Of a DNA stretch of 64,000 nucleotides, positions 43,961-53,798 are shown piece by piece. The notes under the pieces were generated by a model. It was given only the letters and a program-made list of their open reading frames with translations. It did not search any database and was not told the origin of the DNA. Location of the stretch: NCBI GenBank assembly GCA_045564915.1, contig JBJLGL010000002.1, positions 48,586 through 112,585 of the forward strand. The letters run 5' to 3'. Each line of letters starts with the position of its first letter. Position 1 is the stretch's first letter. This DNA comes from JAQWRV01 sp045564915. Its GTDB lineage: Bacteria > Pseudomonadota > Alphaproteobacteria > Rhodospirillales > Rhodospirillaceae. The position numbers and the translations under genes were made by a program.

Positions 43961-45421
43961 ATGTCCTTTATCATTAATGGTGAAACGGGTGATTGGGAGG
44001 TTGTCATCGGTTTAGAAGTACATGCCCAAGTTACCTCAAAATCCAAACTATTTTCAGCGGCACCTACAGATTTTGGTAGTGACCCTAATTCACAGGTTTC
44101 CTTCGTTGACGCAGGTATGCCTGGTATGTTGCCGGTAATAAATGATGTCTGCGTTGAACAGGCGGTCCGGACAGGTCTTGGCCTCAAAGCTAAGATCAAT
44201 CGACGTAGTGTTTTTGCGCGGAAGAATTATTTTTATGCAGATCTACCACAAGGCTACCAAATCAGTCAGTTCGAGTTGCCGGTCGTTGGTGGAGGTACAA
44301 TTATTGTTGATATGCCAAATGGTGAGAGTAGGGAAATAGGTATTGAGCGTCTGCATTTGGAACAGGATGCAGGTAAGTCTATTCATGATATCCACCCTGA
44401 CAAGTCATTTATTGATTTGAATCGGTCTGGTGTTGCCTTAATGGAGATTGTTTCTAAACCCGATATGAGATCTCCTGAAGAGGCGGGGGCATACCTGCGC
44501 AAGCTTAGGTCTATCTTGCGCTATCTTGAGACATGTGATGGGAATATGGACGAAGGCTCGATGCGCTGTGATGCTAACGTGTCCGTGCGACCTGTCGGGT
44601 CTGACGCATTACGTACTCGTTGTGAAATCAAGAATGTCAATTCAGTACGATTTGTCATGCATGCTATTGAGCACGAGGCACATCGGCACGTGGATGTTTA
44701 TGAGGCTGGCGGGGAGGTAAACCAAGAGACTAGATTGTATGACCCCAACAAGGGTGAAACCCGGCCAATGCGCTCCAAGGAATTTGCCCACGACTACCGT
44801 TATTTCCCGGATCCTGATCTATTACCACTGGTTTTCGATGATGCCTATATTGGGAAAATCCGAGAGACCTTGCCAGAGCTACCAGATGATAAGAAAGCTC
44901 GTTTTATTTCCGAGTATGGACTCTCAGCCTATGATTCTGGGGTTCTTGTTGTTGAAAAAGAAACAGCATCCTACTTTGAAGAAGTAGCCAAAGGCCGGGA
45001 TACAAAGATGGCGGCCAACTGGATTATTAGTAATCTATTTGGCGTCTTAAATAAGAAGGGTTTATCTATTTACGATAGTCCTGTGACAGCTGCTAATCTT
45101 GGAAATCTGATTGATTTAATAAGCGAAGAGACAATTTCTGGTCGTATCGCCAAAGATGTTTTCGAAATCATGGTTCAAGAGGGTAAAGATCCCGAAACGA
45201 TTGTTGAAGAGAAAGGTTTGCGTCAAATTACCGATACTGGCTCCATTGAAGAAGCAATTAATCAGGTAATGTCAGAAAACCCCGATAAGGTCAGAGAATA
45301 CCGTGCTGGTAAAGACAAGCTTATAGGTTGGTTTGTGGGGCAGGTGATGAAGCAGACCAACGGGAAGGCTAATCCAGTTATGCTTAACGAGCTACTTCTT
45401 ACTAAATTGACGAATACATAA
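43961..45421 (+). CDS. gatB: Asp/Glu-tRNA amidotransferase subunit B
   Basis: A 486-residue GatB, the kinase/transamidase subunit binding the mischarged tRNA. GLEVHAQVTSKSKLFS, RKNYFYADLPQGYQISQFE and MRCDANVSVRP are canonical, and the C-terminal YqeY-like tail is present. It begins three bases after gatA. The cell therefore probably lacks GlnRS and/or AsnRS. Confidence 0.96.
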   Translation: MSFIINGETGDWEVVIGLEVHAQVTSKSKLFSAAPTDFGSDPNSQVSFVDAGMPGMLPVINDVCVEQAVRTGLGLKAKINRRSVFARKNYFYADLPQGYQISQFELPVVGGGTIIVDMPNGESREIGIERLHLEQDAGKSIHDIHPDKSFIDLNRSGVALMEIVSKPDMRSPEEAGAYLRKLRSILRYLETCDGNMDEGSMRCDANVSVRPVGSDALRTRCEIKNVNSVRFVMHAIEHEAHRHVDVYEAGGEVNQETRLYDPNKGETRPMRSKEFAHDYRYFPDPDLLPLVFDDAYIGKIRETLPELPDDKKARFISEYGLSAYDSGVLVVEKETASYFEEVAKGRDTKMAANWIISNLFGVLNKKGLSIYDSPVTAANLGNLIDLISEETISGRIAKDVFEIMVQEGKDPETIVEEKGLRQITDTGSIEEAINQVMSENPDKVREYRAGKDKLIGWFVGQVMKQTNGKANPVMLNELLLTKLTNT

Positions 45422-46405
45422 ATGGCTAAGGAATTAGAAGATTTGGGGCGAAAGGCTCGTGGCCGCCTCAGACTCAACCTTGCTTTGTCAAAAACTAATG
45501 CAGACAAACAGTACGAAGATCCAGAGAAGCCTCTTATTATTACCCACATTCCGCGTACCGGAGGTACGACTCTTGATAGCATAATGCGTGCTGTTGCTGG
45601 CCCGAGGGTTGGACAATATGCGCGCGCTATGGGAACAATTTATGATCAATACTTAGGTTCGGAAAAGAGTGATGCAGTAGAATTCATCCTTAAGAGGAAA
45701 AGGAAGATACTGAAGGTAAAGCACTTAATCGGTCATATACCATTTGGTATTCATGAACGCTTAGGGTTTGATGCGGCAAACTACGGCGTAGTAGTTCGCG
45801 AACCTACAATAAGGGCGTTGTCGCAAATGAAGATGAGTCTTCCGGATGTTTCTGAGATTGGACCGAATGAACTGAGAAAAGTTGTTCGGGGTAATGAATT
45901 AATTGATAATATTCAAGTACGTATGATTGCGGGGTGTTATGACTCTGAAGAGCCATGTGATGAGTCTATGTTTAATCGCGCTGTCAGTAATCTTGAGAAT
46001 TACTATGCATATGTGGGTATTCAGGAGAACTTTGGGCAGTTTCTCCACTTAGTCATGGAGAGTGAGAACTGGCCATCTATTCTTTACACAACAAAGCATG
46101 TATCCAAGTATACCCGAGTAAATTTTGCAAGAGAATCAGCTGAGATCTTAGATCCTTACATCTATCTGGACAAATTACTCTACGCTTTGGTCAAAGAAAA
46201 ATTTAATCTTTTAGACCAAGTTAAGGGCAAACCTGCTCTGTTAAATCTCGAAACAGTTCAAGATGAGTCACAGACGGATATAGTATTTTATGTCCATCCA
46301 TATAAACTAATGGGTATGCAAGCAGGTACTATTCCACACAGACTTATTCCCGGCGCTCTTAGTCGTCTGGTTAAAAATGGTTTAGCCATTGATCTTATAA
46401 GATAG
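45422..46405 (+). CDS. Sulfotransferase-like protein downstream of gatB
   Basis: A 327-residue protein with a sulfotransferase P-loop, R45-T-G-G-T-T50 in THIPRTGG, and a second motif YGVVVREPTIRALSQMK near 118-134 equivalent to the 3'-phosphate site. It starts at the base following the gatB stop, so it is read from the gat operon, an unexpected partner for tRNA amidation. No signal peptide. The acceptor is unknown. It belongs to the same broad family as the gene at 9023-10039 but is only distantly similar. Confidence 0.72.
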   Translation: MAKELEDLGRKARGRLRLNLALSKTNADKQYEDPEKPLIITHIPRTGGTTLDSIMRAVAGPRVGQYARAMGTIYDQYLGSEKSDAVEFILKRKRKILKVKHLIGHIPFGIHERLGFDAANYGVVVREPTIRALSQMKMSLPDVSEIGPNELRKVVRGNELIDNIQVRMIAGCYDSEEPCDESMFNRAVSNLENYYAYVGIQENFGQFLHLVMESENWPSILYTTKHVSKYTRVNFARESAEILDPYIYLDKLLYALVKEKFNLLDQVKGKPALLNLETVQDESQTDIVFYVHPYKLMGMQAGTIPHRLIPGALSRLVKNGLAIDLIR

Positions 46406-46451
46406 GTCCATTTTCCAGGGCCTAGGGAGATGTATTGATGAAGAGATACGA

Positions 46452-47048
46452 ATGAATTTTTCTAAGCCAGTGTATGCAATAGATATATTACGTAGGCTCT
46501 TCTCTAGTGGTAGATTCTGGCTTTTGGTTTCAGTAACGGCAACGTTTATTGCTGGCTGGTTCATGTACGACGCTATGATGGCTCCGCGCTGGATGCGAGA
46601 TTTTGGCCTCGACATATCTAACAAGGCACGAATAGTTTCAGTTAATCCCGGGAGAACAGTATTCTCGTCTCTCAACGGAAGACCTGAACCAAAAAGTTAT
46701 TATATATGTTTTTCTGAATCTGCTCGCTTTGAGTGGAATCGCGTATATTTTGTTGCATCAGGAGGCCAAGTAAGTGGGCTCCTGAGTGACATGGATTGGC
46801 AGGGTGAAAATTTGGTGGAACTCAATAGGCGAATGAGATTGGACGACCGCTATCAGCTTATCGCATTCGAAAATAATGGGCGTATTATTGAGCACGGTTT
46901 TTATTTTACCATGTGGGCAAATATTTCATCTTTAGCTACAGACGCTGGATTTTCTAAGGCAGATGCAGTTTTCCTAGCAGATAGTGATGGTGAGACATAT
47001 GAATTAAGGCTAGCAGATTCTGCGGCTGGTTTCGTGTGTGGTGAATAA
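46452..47048 (+). CDS. Membrane-anchored protein of unknown function
   Basis: A 198-residue protein with one N-terminal membrane helix (FWLLVSVTATFIAGWFMYDA, about 22-41) and a periplasmic domain without recognised motifs. The domain has two cysteines (YYICFSES and the terminal FVCGE) that could pair. It follows the sulfotransferase-like gene on the same strand by 46 bases. I do not recognise a family. Confidence 0.6.
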   Translation: MNFSKPVYAIDILRRLFSSGRFWLLVSVTATFIAGWFMYDAMMAPRWMRDFGLDISNKARIVSVNPGRTVFSSLNGRPEPKSYYICFSESARFEWNRVYFVASGGQVSGLLSDMDWQGENLVELNRRMRLDDRYQLIAFENNGRIIEHGFYFTMWANISSLATDAGFSKADAVFLADSDGETYELRLADSAAGFVCGE

Positions 47049-47062
47049 TACAGCTTCACAAT

Positions 47063-47848
47063 CTAGAATGCATAGACTAGCACAGCTTTGGTGAGAGTAT
47101 CTGTTTTCTGGGTTAGTGTGGGTGGAGACGAATTATGCCGCACATTGTAAGAGAACCTGGTAGATAGACCGCCAAAAAGCTCACTAGTAAGACTAAGGGT
47201 ATTTTCTAGCATTGACCGACTATTATCCCATGTCACTGTTGCTATATTTGCAAGAGTGCTTGTTTCTGAGATCTTGTATTCAAAGTCCACACTACCCCGA
47301 ATTCCGAATTCGTTGTTGGTAGTATTTAGACCACTAAGCTTGCTGATACGGTACGATGGTCCGGCTTGCAGCAAGAATCGCATGCTTTGGTTATCAATTA
47401 TCTTGTAGCCAGCACCCAAAGACCCCTCGAATTCATGCTTAAATCCAGAAAACCTATCATCGTCATATTCGAGGAAACCAAAGACCACAAGGTTATCTTG
47501 CACATCTAATCGAGATTCTGCAGACCCAAGAATACGTTGGGCTGCAGTCGTACCATTGTCATCACCAAATTCAACTGCAAGCCTATAATTGTCTTCAATT
47601 CTTCCTGACTTCAAACGCGCCTTCACTTCGGCATCAAACCGCGTAGTATTGGTATTCCCAGTGGCTAATGATCCTCCTACGTTGACCTCGGCCGAGAGTC
47701 CTACGCCTCGGTCTAAGGCCGAGGCTGGAAAAATCCAGACATGGATTAAGTACACTACTGAATAAAGAATAAGTGCTATCTTGCCCCATAAAACGGGGTT
47801 TGAAAGTGTCTTCTGAGTCAAGCGAGTACTAAGGGGATACATCCTCAT
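47063..47848 (-). CDS. DUF481 outer-membrane beta-barrel protein (YdiY-like)
   Basis: A 261-residue protein with a hydrophobic N-terminal signal (to about residue 45) and a repeated pattern of alternating strands ending in an aromatic Phe, as in outer-membrane barrels. VNVGGSLATGNTNTTRFDAEVKA is the DUF481 signature, known from salt-induced outer-membrane proteins such as YdiY. The role is unknown. The signal is longer than usual, so a Met inside it may be the true start. Confidence 0.8.
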   Translation of the reverse strand: MRMYPLSTRLTQKTLSNPVLWGKIALILYSVVYLIHVWIFPASALDRGVGLSAEVNVGGSLATGNTNTTRFDAEVKARLKSGRIEDNYRLAVEFGDDNGTTAAQRILGSAESRLDVQDNLVVFGFLEYDDDRFSGFKHEFEGSLGAGYKIIDNQSMRFLLQAGPSYRISKLSGLNTTNNEFGIRGSVDFEYKISETSTLANIATVTWDNSRSMLENTLSLTSELFGGLSTRFSYNVRHNSSPPTLTQKTDTLTKAVLVYAF

Positions 47849-48001
47849 GGCCTTTCTTAGGTTCTATAGAATCAGCAGAGTTCGAACCAACTGGCTGATA
47901 AATTTGTGGGACTTAATTATAATTGTTATTGCTTTGAGGATCCTCTCAGTGCTTGACAACAGGGGACTAACTTTTCATGTTCCTCGCCCGCTCAACCCTG
48001 C

Positions 48002-48090
48002 GGAGGGATGGCAGAGTGGTAATGCAGCGGATTGCTAATCCGTCAACCGGTCATACGGTTGCCTGGGTTCGAGTCCCAGTCCCTCCGCCA
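48002..48090 (+). tRNA. tRNA-Ser(GCU)
   Basis: A class II tRNA of 89 bases with encoded CCA. Acceptor stem GGAGGGA pairs with TCCCTCC, discriminator G. The anticodon loop TTGCTAA has anticodon GCT at 48034-48036. A long variable arm AACCG-GTCATA-CGGTT and T arm TGGG-TTCGAGT-CCCA are complete. It reads AGC/AGU serine codons. Confidence 0.97.
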
Positions 48091-48695
48091 GCGGGCACCC
48101 AATGAGAAGCAGAAAATAGCCGGTTATTAAGCCCCTCTCCAATATTGTTCCACTGCCTATTCCACCTCATTCAAAATTCTCGCTGCAAGGAGGGGGTGGA
48201 CCTTTCGTGTGGCCAACTATCCCACAGAAAAGGACGGTGCCTTCTCCATGGGTTAGACGGGCGTGATTGGTAATGTACTGTGCAATGGTTAGGGCAAGGT
48301 TAATGTTATATACGGCAGCCATCACCAGCGATCATTAGACGACGGCACTTTTGATAGTGTCGTCATCTATCTACGCATGGCTCATTGTGTTCGAAGAACC
48401 TTCAGTTCTTAGATACCGTCCCGTGGTGCTAGCTGCTGCTCACGGGCATATCATTCGAGTGATGATAAAGATATCCTTACTTAAAGTATCGTTTCTGATC
48501 TCAAACGTCATCGGCAATCTGGGCAAATCCGAACTGACTGATTCCATAAAGGTCGTGATCATAGTCTAGTAAATATTGGGAATTAAATACTTTTCTTATG
48601 ATAGTCACTGGCACTACTTATGGTGTAGTATCTAATAACTATGCGTTTCTTCGACATAGAGATGATGGTCAAGTAATGACAAAGGAGTAACACCA
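48091..48695. other. Gap after tRNA-Ser, before an exported methyltransferase
   Basis: About 600 bases without a convincing gene. tRNA 3' ends are common integration sites, but no integrase or repeated tRNA end is seen. An interrupted hairpin lies near 48338-48365 (GACGA..CACT/AGTG..TCGTC). Nothing else stands out. Confidence 0.45.
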
Positions 48696-49904
48696 ATGCT
48701 CGATCGCCGCACCCTTTTCTCTGTGACTGCTGCTATAGGATCTTCCATCGGGTCCTTTTTTTCAGGCGGCAAAGCCCAGGCTGCGAATTATACAGGTGTT
48801 AATTTGTCTCCTGAAGGCGATATCGCCCCACGCGGTGTCAAAGGCCGCTTTGAAAGAATCCCTGACCTGGATCTTGAAAGCCAGCAGGATTTTGTCACTG
48901 GCTTCCGTACCTTCCAGCAGCGTTTCAGGCCAATAGTCAAAAGACGGATTGATCAAATTTTGCTTGATAACGATCTTGATCCGAAAGAGACGCTGAATAT
49001 GGAGCAAACTGTAAAGCTGGTGGAAGACGATTTACTCGTTCAAACTAGCGGCCGAACGTGGATTAGTAATCAACAGATTACCTGGAAGACTTTGCAGGAC
49101 TACTTTCATGACCATGCTGATGAATACTTCGTAGAAATGGAAGCGGCCGACAATGATGGTCCTGGTACCTTGGAACTGAATCCGAATCTTGACATTCCAA
49201 AATACATTCAGCATGAAATTCATCTCATGCCCGGTGGATATGTCGGGGATCCATTCGCAGGTCATGTATATCATTTTGGTGCTAATAGCTTCACTGCTGG
49301 CGTGCCTATGCTCGGTAATAATGAGCAAGATCAAATTCAGACTAGAATGGCTGATCGTATGCCTTTGCCAGGGGACGGTCAGGTAAAACGTATTCTTGAT
49401 ATGGGATGTGGGTATGGGCGCTGGTCGGGAGCTCTTAAAGAACGTTTTCCAGACGCTGAAGTCTGGGGTATAGACGTTGGAGGTCCACTAGTTCGTTTTG
49501 CCCACATGCGCTGTCGCGATTTGGGGGTAGACGTCAATTTCTCCCAGCGTCTTGCAGAGGATACCAAATTCCCGGACAACCACTTCGATATCGTGACATC
49601 CTATATCGTCAATCATGAAGTGCCCGATGAATTTAATAAGCAGATTATTGCGGAAGCATATCGCGTGACGCGACCAGGTGGATATTTTTACCCCTTGGAC
49701 TTCAAGACACGCGGGAGTAAGGGTGATGCGTATAGTATGTATCGCCGCTGGTGGGATCATCGTTGGAACTGTGAACCCTGGTCACCAGACTTTGTTGCCT
49801 TTGACTTTGAAGGTGAGATAGAAAAGGCCGGTTTCACAATCAATAGGGAGACCAGACCTGTTCATCGAGGGTATGGTGCACGTCATTCGGTTAAAATAGC
49901 GTGA
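48696..49904 (+). CDS. Signal-peptide-bearing SAM-dependent methyltransferase
   Basis: A 402-residue protein with a twin-arginine-like signal (DRRTLFSVTAAIGSS, R4-R5, ending KAQA near 29) and a C-terminal class I methyltransferase fold: motif I ILDMGCGYGRWSG near 232-244, WGIDVGGP, then LAEDTKFPDNHFDIVTS. The N-terminal 200 residues are helical and unassigned. Tat export could carry a folded enzyme with bound SAM. AAGGAG sits before the ATG. Substrate unknown. It is followed by two hairpins. Confidence 0.82.
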   Translation: MLDRRTLFSVTAAIGSSIGSFFSGGKAQAANYTGVNLSPEGDIAPRGVKGRFERIPDLDLESQQDFVTGFRTFQQRFRPIVKRRIDQILLDNDLDPKETLNMEQTVKLVEDDLLVQTSGRTWISNQQITWKTLQDYFHDHADEYFVEMEAADNDGPGTLELNPNLDIPKYIQHEIHLMPGGYVGDPFAGHVYHFGANSFTAGVPMLGNNEQDQIQTRMADRMPLPGDGQVKRILDMGCGYGRWSGALKERFPDAEVWGIDVGGPLVRFAHMRCRDLGVDVNFSQRLAEDTKFPDNHFDIVTSYIVNHEVPDEFNKQIIAEAYRVTRPGGYFYPLDFKTRGSKGDAYSMYRRWWDHRWNCEPWSPDFVAFDFEGEIEKAGFTINRETRPVHRGYGARHSVKIA

Positions 49905-49926
49905 GTCACGTCATCCCTTACCAATA

Positions 49927-49946
49927 TCCGCTTCTGGCTAAGCGGA
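49927..49946 (+). terminator. Hairpin 1 after the exported methyltransferase
   Basis: A perfect 7-base-pair stem TCCGCTT/AAGCGGA with a 6-base loop, just after the methyltransferase stop. It has no T run but precedes a stronger hairpin. Confidence 0.4.
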
Positions 49947-49957
49947 CATGAAGATTA

Positions 49958-49986
49958 GGGCAGGGGATAAGTCCCCTGCCTCCCTT
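49958..49986. terminator. Hairpin 2, convergent-gene terminator
   Basis: A perfect 8-base-pair stem GGCAGGGG/CCCCTGCC with loop ATAAGT, followed by TCCCTTT. It lies between convergent genes and could end transcription from both sides. Confidence 0.6.
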
Positions 49987-50013
49987 TAACGGATTATAGT
50001 AAAAAATATCAAA

Positions 50014-50955
50014 TTACTGCGCTTCCTCATTGATTTCGTTGGCAAAATTAGCGGCAATATTGGCCCATCGTTCGGGCTGCGCCATGAACTCAAGCAAATT
50101 ACCGTCTGAAAACTTTATGTATTCAAAGTCCGGGCGCATTTTTGAAGCGCGCAAGTCGATGTAGTGCACGCTATCCTCGGTATCGGTTAGAATCAGACCT
50201 GGTACGTCGATTGCTTTTAGATCAGGCTCCATATCGTAGTGAAACGCTGCATAATGCCCGATATCTGGGCCCTGGATGAACGATGTAATCGCTAGCCAGG
50301 TTTTTGCATCTAGAATCTTTTGCTCTTGCGAACTCATAGGGAAATTCATCAGACGGGTGAGGTGAGATCCGTCTAACACGGGAGTACGCGGAGTACCTTT
50401 GCCCATGCGAGACTGGTAACTCTCCCTTTCCTCTGCGTTGAATACCGCCGCTCCATGGAGGATGACACCTATAACACGATCTGGATTATGAGCGGCGAAA
50501 GCACCGGCAATCTGTGCACCAGTGTGGTGGCCGGCGATGAGAACTTTCTCCAGACCCAGGTGATCCAGTACGTGTAACAAGTTATTGGCATACTCTTGAA
50601 TAGTAGGTTGTTGGGGCGGCCGATCCGAATTGCCGTATCCTGGTGTATCGATCGTAATCGCGCGAATACTAAGGTCTGCAAGTGCATTTTGAACTTCTGC
50701 GAATTGAATCATCGACATCGGGGATTGGTGAAGCAAAACAATGGGATGCGCGTAATCGTGGGGGCCTATATCGCGGTAATGCACCTGGCCTAAGGGAGAG
50801 GGCGCATAACCTTTGCCACCGGTTAATACACCCCAGCCTTGCCAGTCATCGTTAGACGTGCCGCGCATGACCACATCGGCGTGCGCCAGCACCCCATTAA
50901 AAACTGTAGCTGTCACAAGCGCAGCGAAGCCAAGAAAAAACATCCGTAAAGCCAT
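50014..50955 (-). CDS. Exported alpha/beta-hydrolase-fold protein lacking Ser/His catalytic residues
   Basis: A 313-residue protein with a Sec signal peptide (residues 1-26, ending AHA) and an alpha/beta hydrolase fold. The nucleophile elbow reads G142-H-H-T-G146, placing His144 where Ser, Asp or Cys is normal. The final catalytic His position appears as Asn286 (SDGNLLEFMAQPERW). IVLLHQSP and TIDTPGYGNSDRP are otherwise typical. It may be a binding protein, or an enzyme with an altered mechanism. It is convergent with the exported methyltransferase. Confidence 0.85.
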   Translation of the reverse strand: MALRMFFLGFAALVTATVFNGVLAHADVVMRGTSNDDWQGWGVLTGGKGYAPSPLGQVHYRDIGPHDYAHPIVLLHQSPMSMIQFAEVQNALADLSIRAITIDTPGYGNSDRPPQQPTIQEYANNLLHVLDHLGLEKVLIAGHHTGAQIAGAFAAHNPDRVIGVILHGAAVFNAEERESYQSRMGKGTPRTPVLDGSHLTRLMNFPMSSQEQKILDAKTWLAITSFIQGPDIGHYAAFHYDMEPDLKAIDVPGLILTDTEDSVHYIDLRASKMRPDFEYIKFSDGNLLEFMAQPERWANIAANFANEINEEAQ

Positions 50956-51233
50956 GAGAATAAGCTCCTTTCGAGTATGCCGAAGACTATCTAAATTAAG
51001 ACTAATGGAAATAGGGCCTCAAACAAGAACAAAACATCGGCTTCAGTATGTAGTTCGGGAGCGGAGCTAACTAAAGGCGTCTACTAACAAAAATAGTTGC
51101 CAGAAACGAAACTTATAGAATTATATGAAAGTTGCTCCTAATCAGGCAGAATCTAAGTCAGCGGTGGCTCTTCATTAGGCGTTAAGATGAATTAGTCGAA
51201 CTCAATAAATAACCCAGAAAGAATAAAGAAGCG

Positions 51234-52775
51234 ATGATAGAAAACAGCTCTAAATCACTGCGTGCTATTTACCTTGCGCTGACGAATATTTGCGTAATGT
51301 TTTATATCCTTTCACTATCGATTGGAGATATAAGTGCTGATGAAATTAGGGTAGCTGTACCTCAGCTGCCAGTTTTTAAGGGTGTGCCTTATGGCCGTCC
51401 TTTTGGTGGTAATCCTGAGGCCTTTACAATACCTGCGATATTTGAGGGGCTCACTTATATTGATGCGGGCGGCAAAGTTCAGCCTCTACTTGCTACATCC
51501 TGGATCCAGCTCTCCGGAAATCAATGGCGGTTTAAACTGAGAGAGGGAGTAAGATTTTCAAACGGCCAGTATTTTAACTCAGAGACCGTGAGGAATAATT
51601 TGTCCTTTGTTTTCGAGGAGAGGAGTGCTGCTTACTCGGTAGTGCAACAGTTAGCCCACATATCTCATATCGAGATCCTTGACTCTCATACTATCGACAT
51701 CTTCTCATCGCGCCCCAACCCATTTATGCCACAACTCATGTCTATTTTTTATATCGTTGAACCAGAGCAATGGAAAGAGCTCGGTTCATCAGGATTTGCT
51801 CATGAACCGGTTGGTACAGGTCCATTTAAAGTTAGCAATTGGCTAGACACAGTTATCAATCTAGAGCAGTCGGACCTGTCATGGAGATCCCCAGAGACTA
51901 AACGTCTAAAGATTATGTCGATACCGAATCCAACTAGTCGTCTCCAAGGAATTCTGGCGGGTGACTTGGAGGTCGCTTTTTCAATGGGACCCGATGATAG
52001 ATCGATTATCGAGTCGCGTGGCCATAACATGATGGTTCGGGCTACTCCGGGTGTCATAACTATGCCCTTTAATCTGGTCAGGGTTTCACCACTGCAAGAT
52101 ATTCGTGTCCGGCAGGCCCTCAACCACGCAGTTGATAATACTACAATTATCAAAGCAATACTCGGCCCAGATGCTGTAGCGCCGATCCAGTTTACCTCAC
52201 ATATGGCTTATGGTTTTGATCCTTCCTATGCACCTTATCCTTATGATATTGAACGGGCACGTGCACTTATGGCAGAGGCAGGTTTTTCTGATGGCTTCGA
52301 TCTGCCTGTGGAGATCGCCCAGGGATTGTCAAGCTACTCTTCTTCCATTTATCAACTAGTTGCTACGTATCTTGCAAAAATTGATGTAAATATGGAAATT
52401 CGACCGGTTCCTATTTCTCGGTATATGGAAGTTCTAATGGGGGGGGAGTGGAAGGAAACGTTAGCCATCAATCTTGACTACGCCGTTGACCCTACATTGG
52501 ATGCATTGGTACCTATAGAACGCCACTCTTGCTTTGGTGCAATTGCTTGGTATTGCGATCAAGATATGACTCAGCTACTAGTGATGGCACAGAACTCTGG
52601 GGATTTAGTAGACCGAATGGACCTAACACGTCGGGTCGTGCGTCAGCAAACAGAACAGGCTCCGGGATTACTACTTTGGGAAAAGCTGCGCTTTGATGCT
52701 ATTGCCAGTCAGGTCCATGGTTTCACCCATGATCTTAATTTTGTTCATTACGATAAATTGGTTATAAGAAGGTAG
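51234..52775 (+). CDS. ABC-type substrate-binding protein, family 5 (SBP_bac_5)
   Basis: A 513-residue periplasmic binding protein with an N-terminal hydrophobic signal (residues about 10-35). The family blocks ATSWIQLSGNQWRFKLREGVRFSNGQ, GTGPFKVS, VRQALNHAVDN and YPYDIERARALMAEAGF correspond closely to those of the lipoprotein at 12600-14177. It has no Cys lipobox. No permease or ATPase genes accompany it. The ligand is unknown. Confidence 0.88.
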   Translation: MIENSSKSLRAIYLALTNICVMFYILSLSIGDISADEIRVAVPQLPVFKGVPYGRPFGGNPEAFTIPAIFEGLTYIDAGGKVQPLLATSWIQLSGNQWRFKLREGVRFSNGQYFNSETVRNNLSFVFEERSAAYSVVQQLAHISHIEILDSHTIDIFSSRPNPFMPQLMSIFYIVEPEQWKELGSSGFAHEPVGTGPFKVSNWLDTVINLEQSDLSWRSPETKRLKIMSIPNPTSRLQGILAGDLEVAFSMGPDDRSIIESRGHNMMVRATPGVITMPFNLVRVSPLQDIRVRQALNHAVDNTTIIKAILGPDAVAPIQFTSHMAYGFDPSYAPYPYDIERARALMAEAGFSDGFDLPVEIAQGLSSYSSSIYQLVATYLAKIDVNMEIRPVPISRYMEVLMGGEWKETLAINLDYAVDPTLDALVPIERHSCFGAIAWYCDQDMTQLLVMAQNSGDLVDRMDLTRRVVRQQTEQAPGLLLWEKLRFDAIASQVHGFTHDLNFVHYDKLVIRR

Positions 52776-52994
52776 ATTTAGATATGGGTCTGCTATCACC
52801 GGTCAATGCGTAGAGGATTGTGATGCACTAGAAGAAGTAATGTAGCTGAGAGTCTCTTTATAATGATCCTCTACTTCTTGAATGCTACTATCAAAGAGTT
52901 TTCATACTGCTAATGACGCGATAGTATTACGAGTCTCTGCTAACTACAGTTATACAGATTATTTAGGTCGAATTTAGGAAGGTCTAGTCTTCTC

Positions 52995-53783
52995 ATGAAA
53001 AGTAGCTCTGTTATTGGAATCATACTATTAGCCTTAGCAAACCAAATTCCTTCCTCGTTAGCACAAATGGCTACAGAGGTTATCCCTGGCGATAGTATCT
53101 TGGTGCCAGGTTACATAGCAGAAGCAATTGCTAGTAGTAATCGGCCAATGGCTGATAAGCTGCGTGACACCGGCCGCCGGCCAGCAGAAATTATGTCATT
53201 TTTTGACGTTAGACCAGGAGATATGGTTGCTGAATTAATAACAGGTGGAGGATATTATGCCTCCATCTTGTCCGGTATTGTTGGTGATTCAGGCAAGGTA
53301 TATGGTCATGCTAACGACTGGTTTATGGGCCGCCAAAAGGATGGGTCTCCTCTTCTCAAGAGAATTGCATCCGGACATTATTCTAATGTAGAGGAAGTTG
53401 TTTTCGAACTGGAAGACATTGCTCTGCCAGTTGGTGGTATGGACGCTATCTTTGTCTTTTTAATCTACCATGATGCTGTGGGTGCCTTTCAAACAGATAG
53501 AGTAAGAATGAATAAAGGCATATATGCAGCCCTTAAGCCCGGCGGAATATACGGGGTTATAGACCACCATTCGTCGCCCGGTCTGGGTATAAGTGATACT
53601 ACCAAAAACCATCGGATTGAGCGCCATGTCGTTGTGGAAGAAATCATTGCTGCAGGCTTTGACTTCGATGAAGAGACTGACTTGTTAGAAAACCTAAATG
53701 ATCCTTTAGATGTAAGCGTTTTCAATCCAAGCGTACGAGGAAATACCCACCGTATGGTGCTAAAATTTCGGAAGCCGCAATAA
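52995..53783 (+). CDS. Exported methyltransferase-like protein (COG4798 type)
   Basis: A 262-residue protein with a Sec signal peptide (MKSSSVIGIILLALANQIPS...) and a methyltransferase-like Rossmann fold: motif I AELITGGGYYASIL, GKVYGHAND, and LKPGGIYGVIDHHS for post-motif strands. This pattern matches the exported predicted methyltransferases of COG4798. The reaction is unknown and export makes the SAM supply unclear. A second, unrelated exported methyltransferase is 4 kb to the left. Confidence 0.82.
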   Translation: MKSSSVIGIILLALANQIPSSLAQMATEVIPGDSILVPGYIAEAIASSNRPMADKLRDTGRRPAEIMSFFDVRPGDMVAELITGGGYYASILSGIVGDSGKVYGHANDWFMGRQKDGSPLLKRIASGHYSNVEEVVFELEDIALPVGGMDAIFVFLIYHDAVGAFQTDRVRMNKGIYAALKPGGIYGVIDHHSSPGLGISDTTKNHRIERHVVVEEIIAAGFDFDEETDLLENLNDPLDVSVFNPSVRGNTHRMVLKFRKPQ

Positions 53784-53798
53784 ACCTTAAATAATTAT

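Noticed and set aside
48091..48695. Possible integrated element behind tRNA-Ser
   Set aside because: No integrase, no repeat of the tRNA 3' end and no phage-like gene was found.
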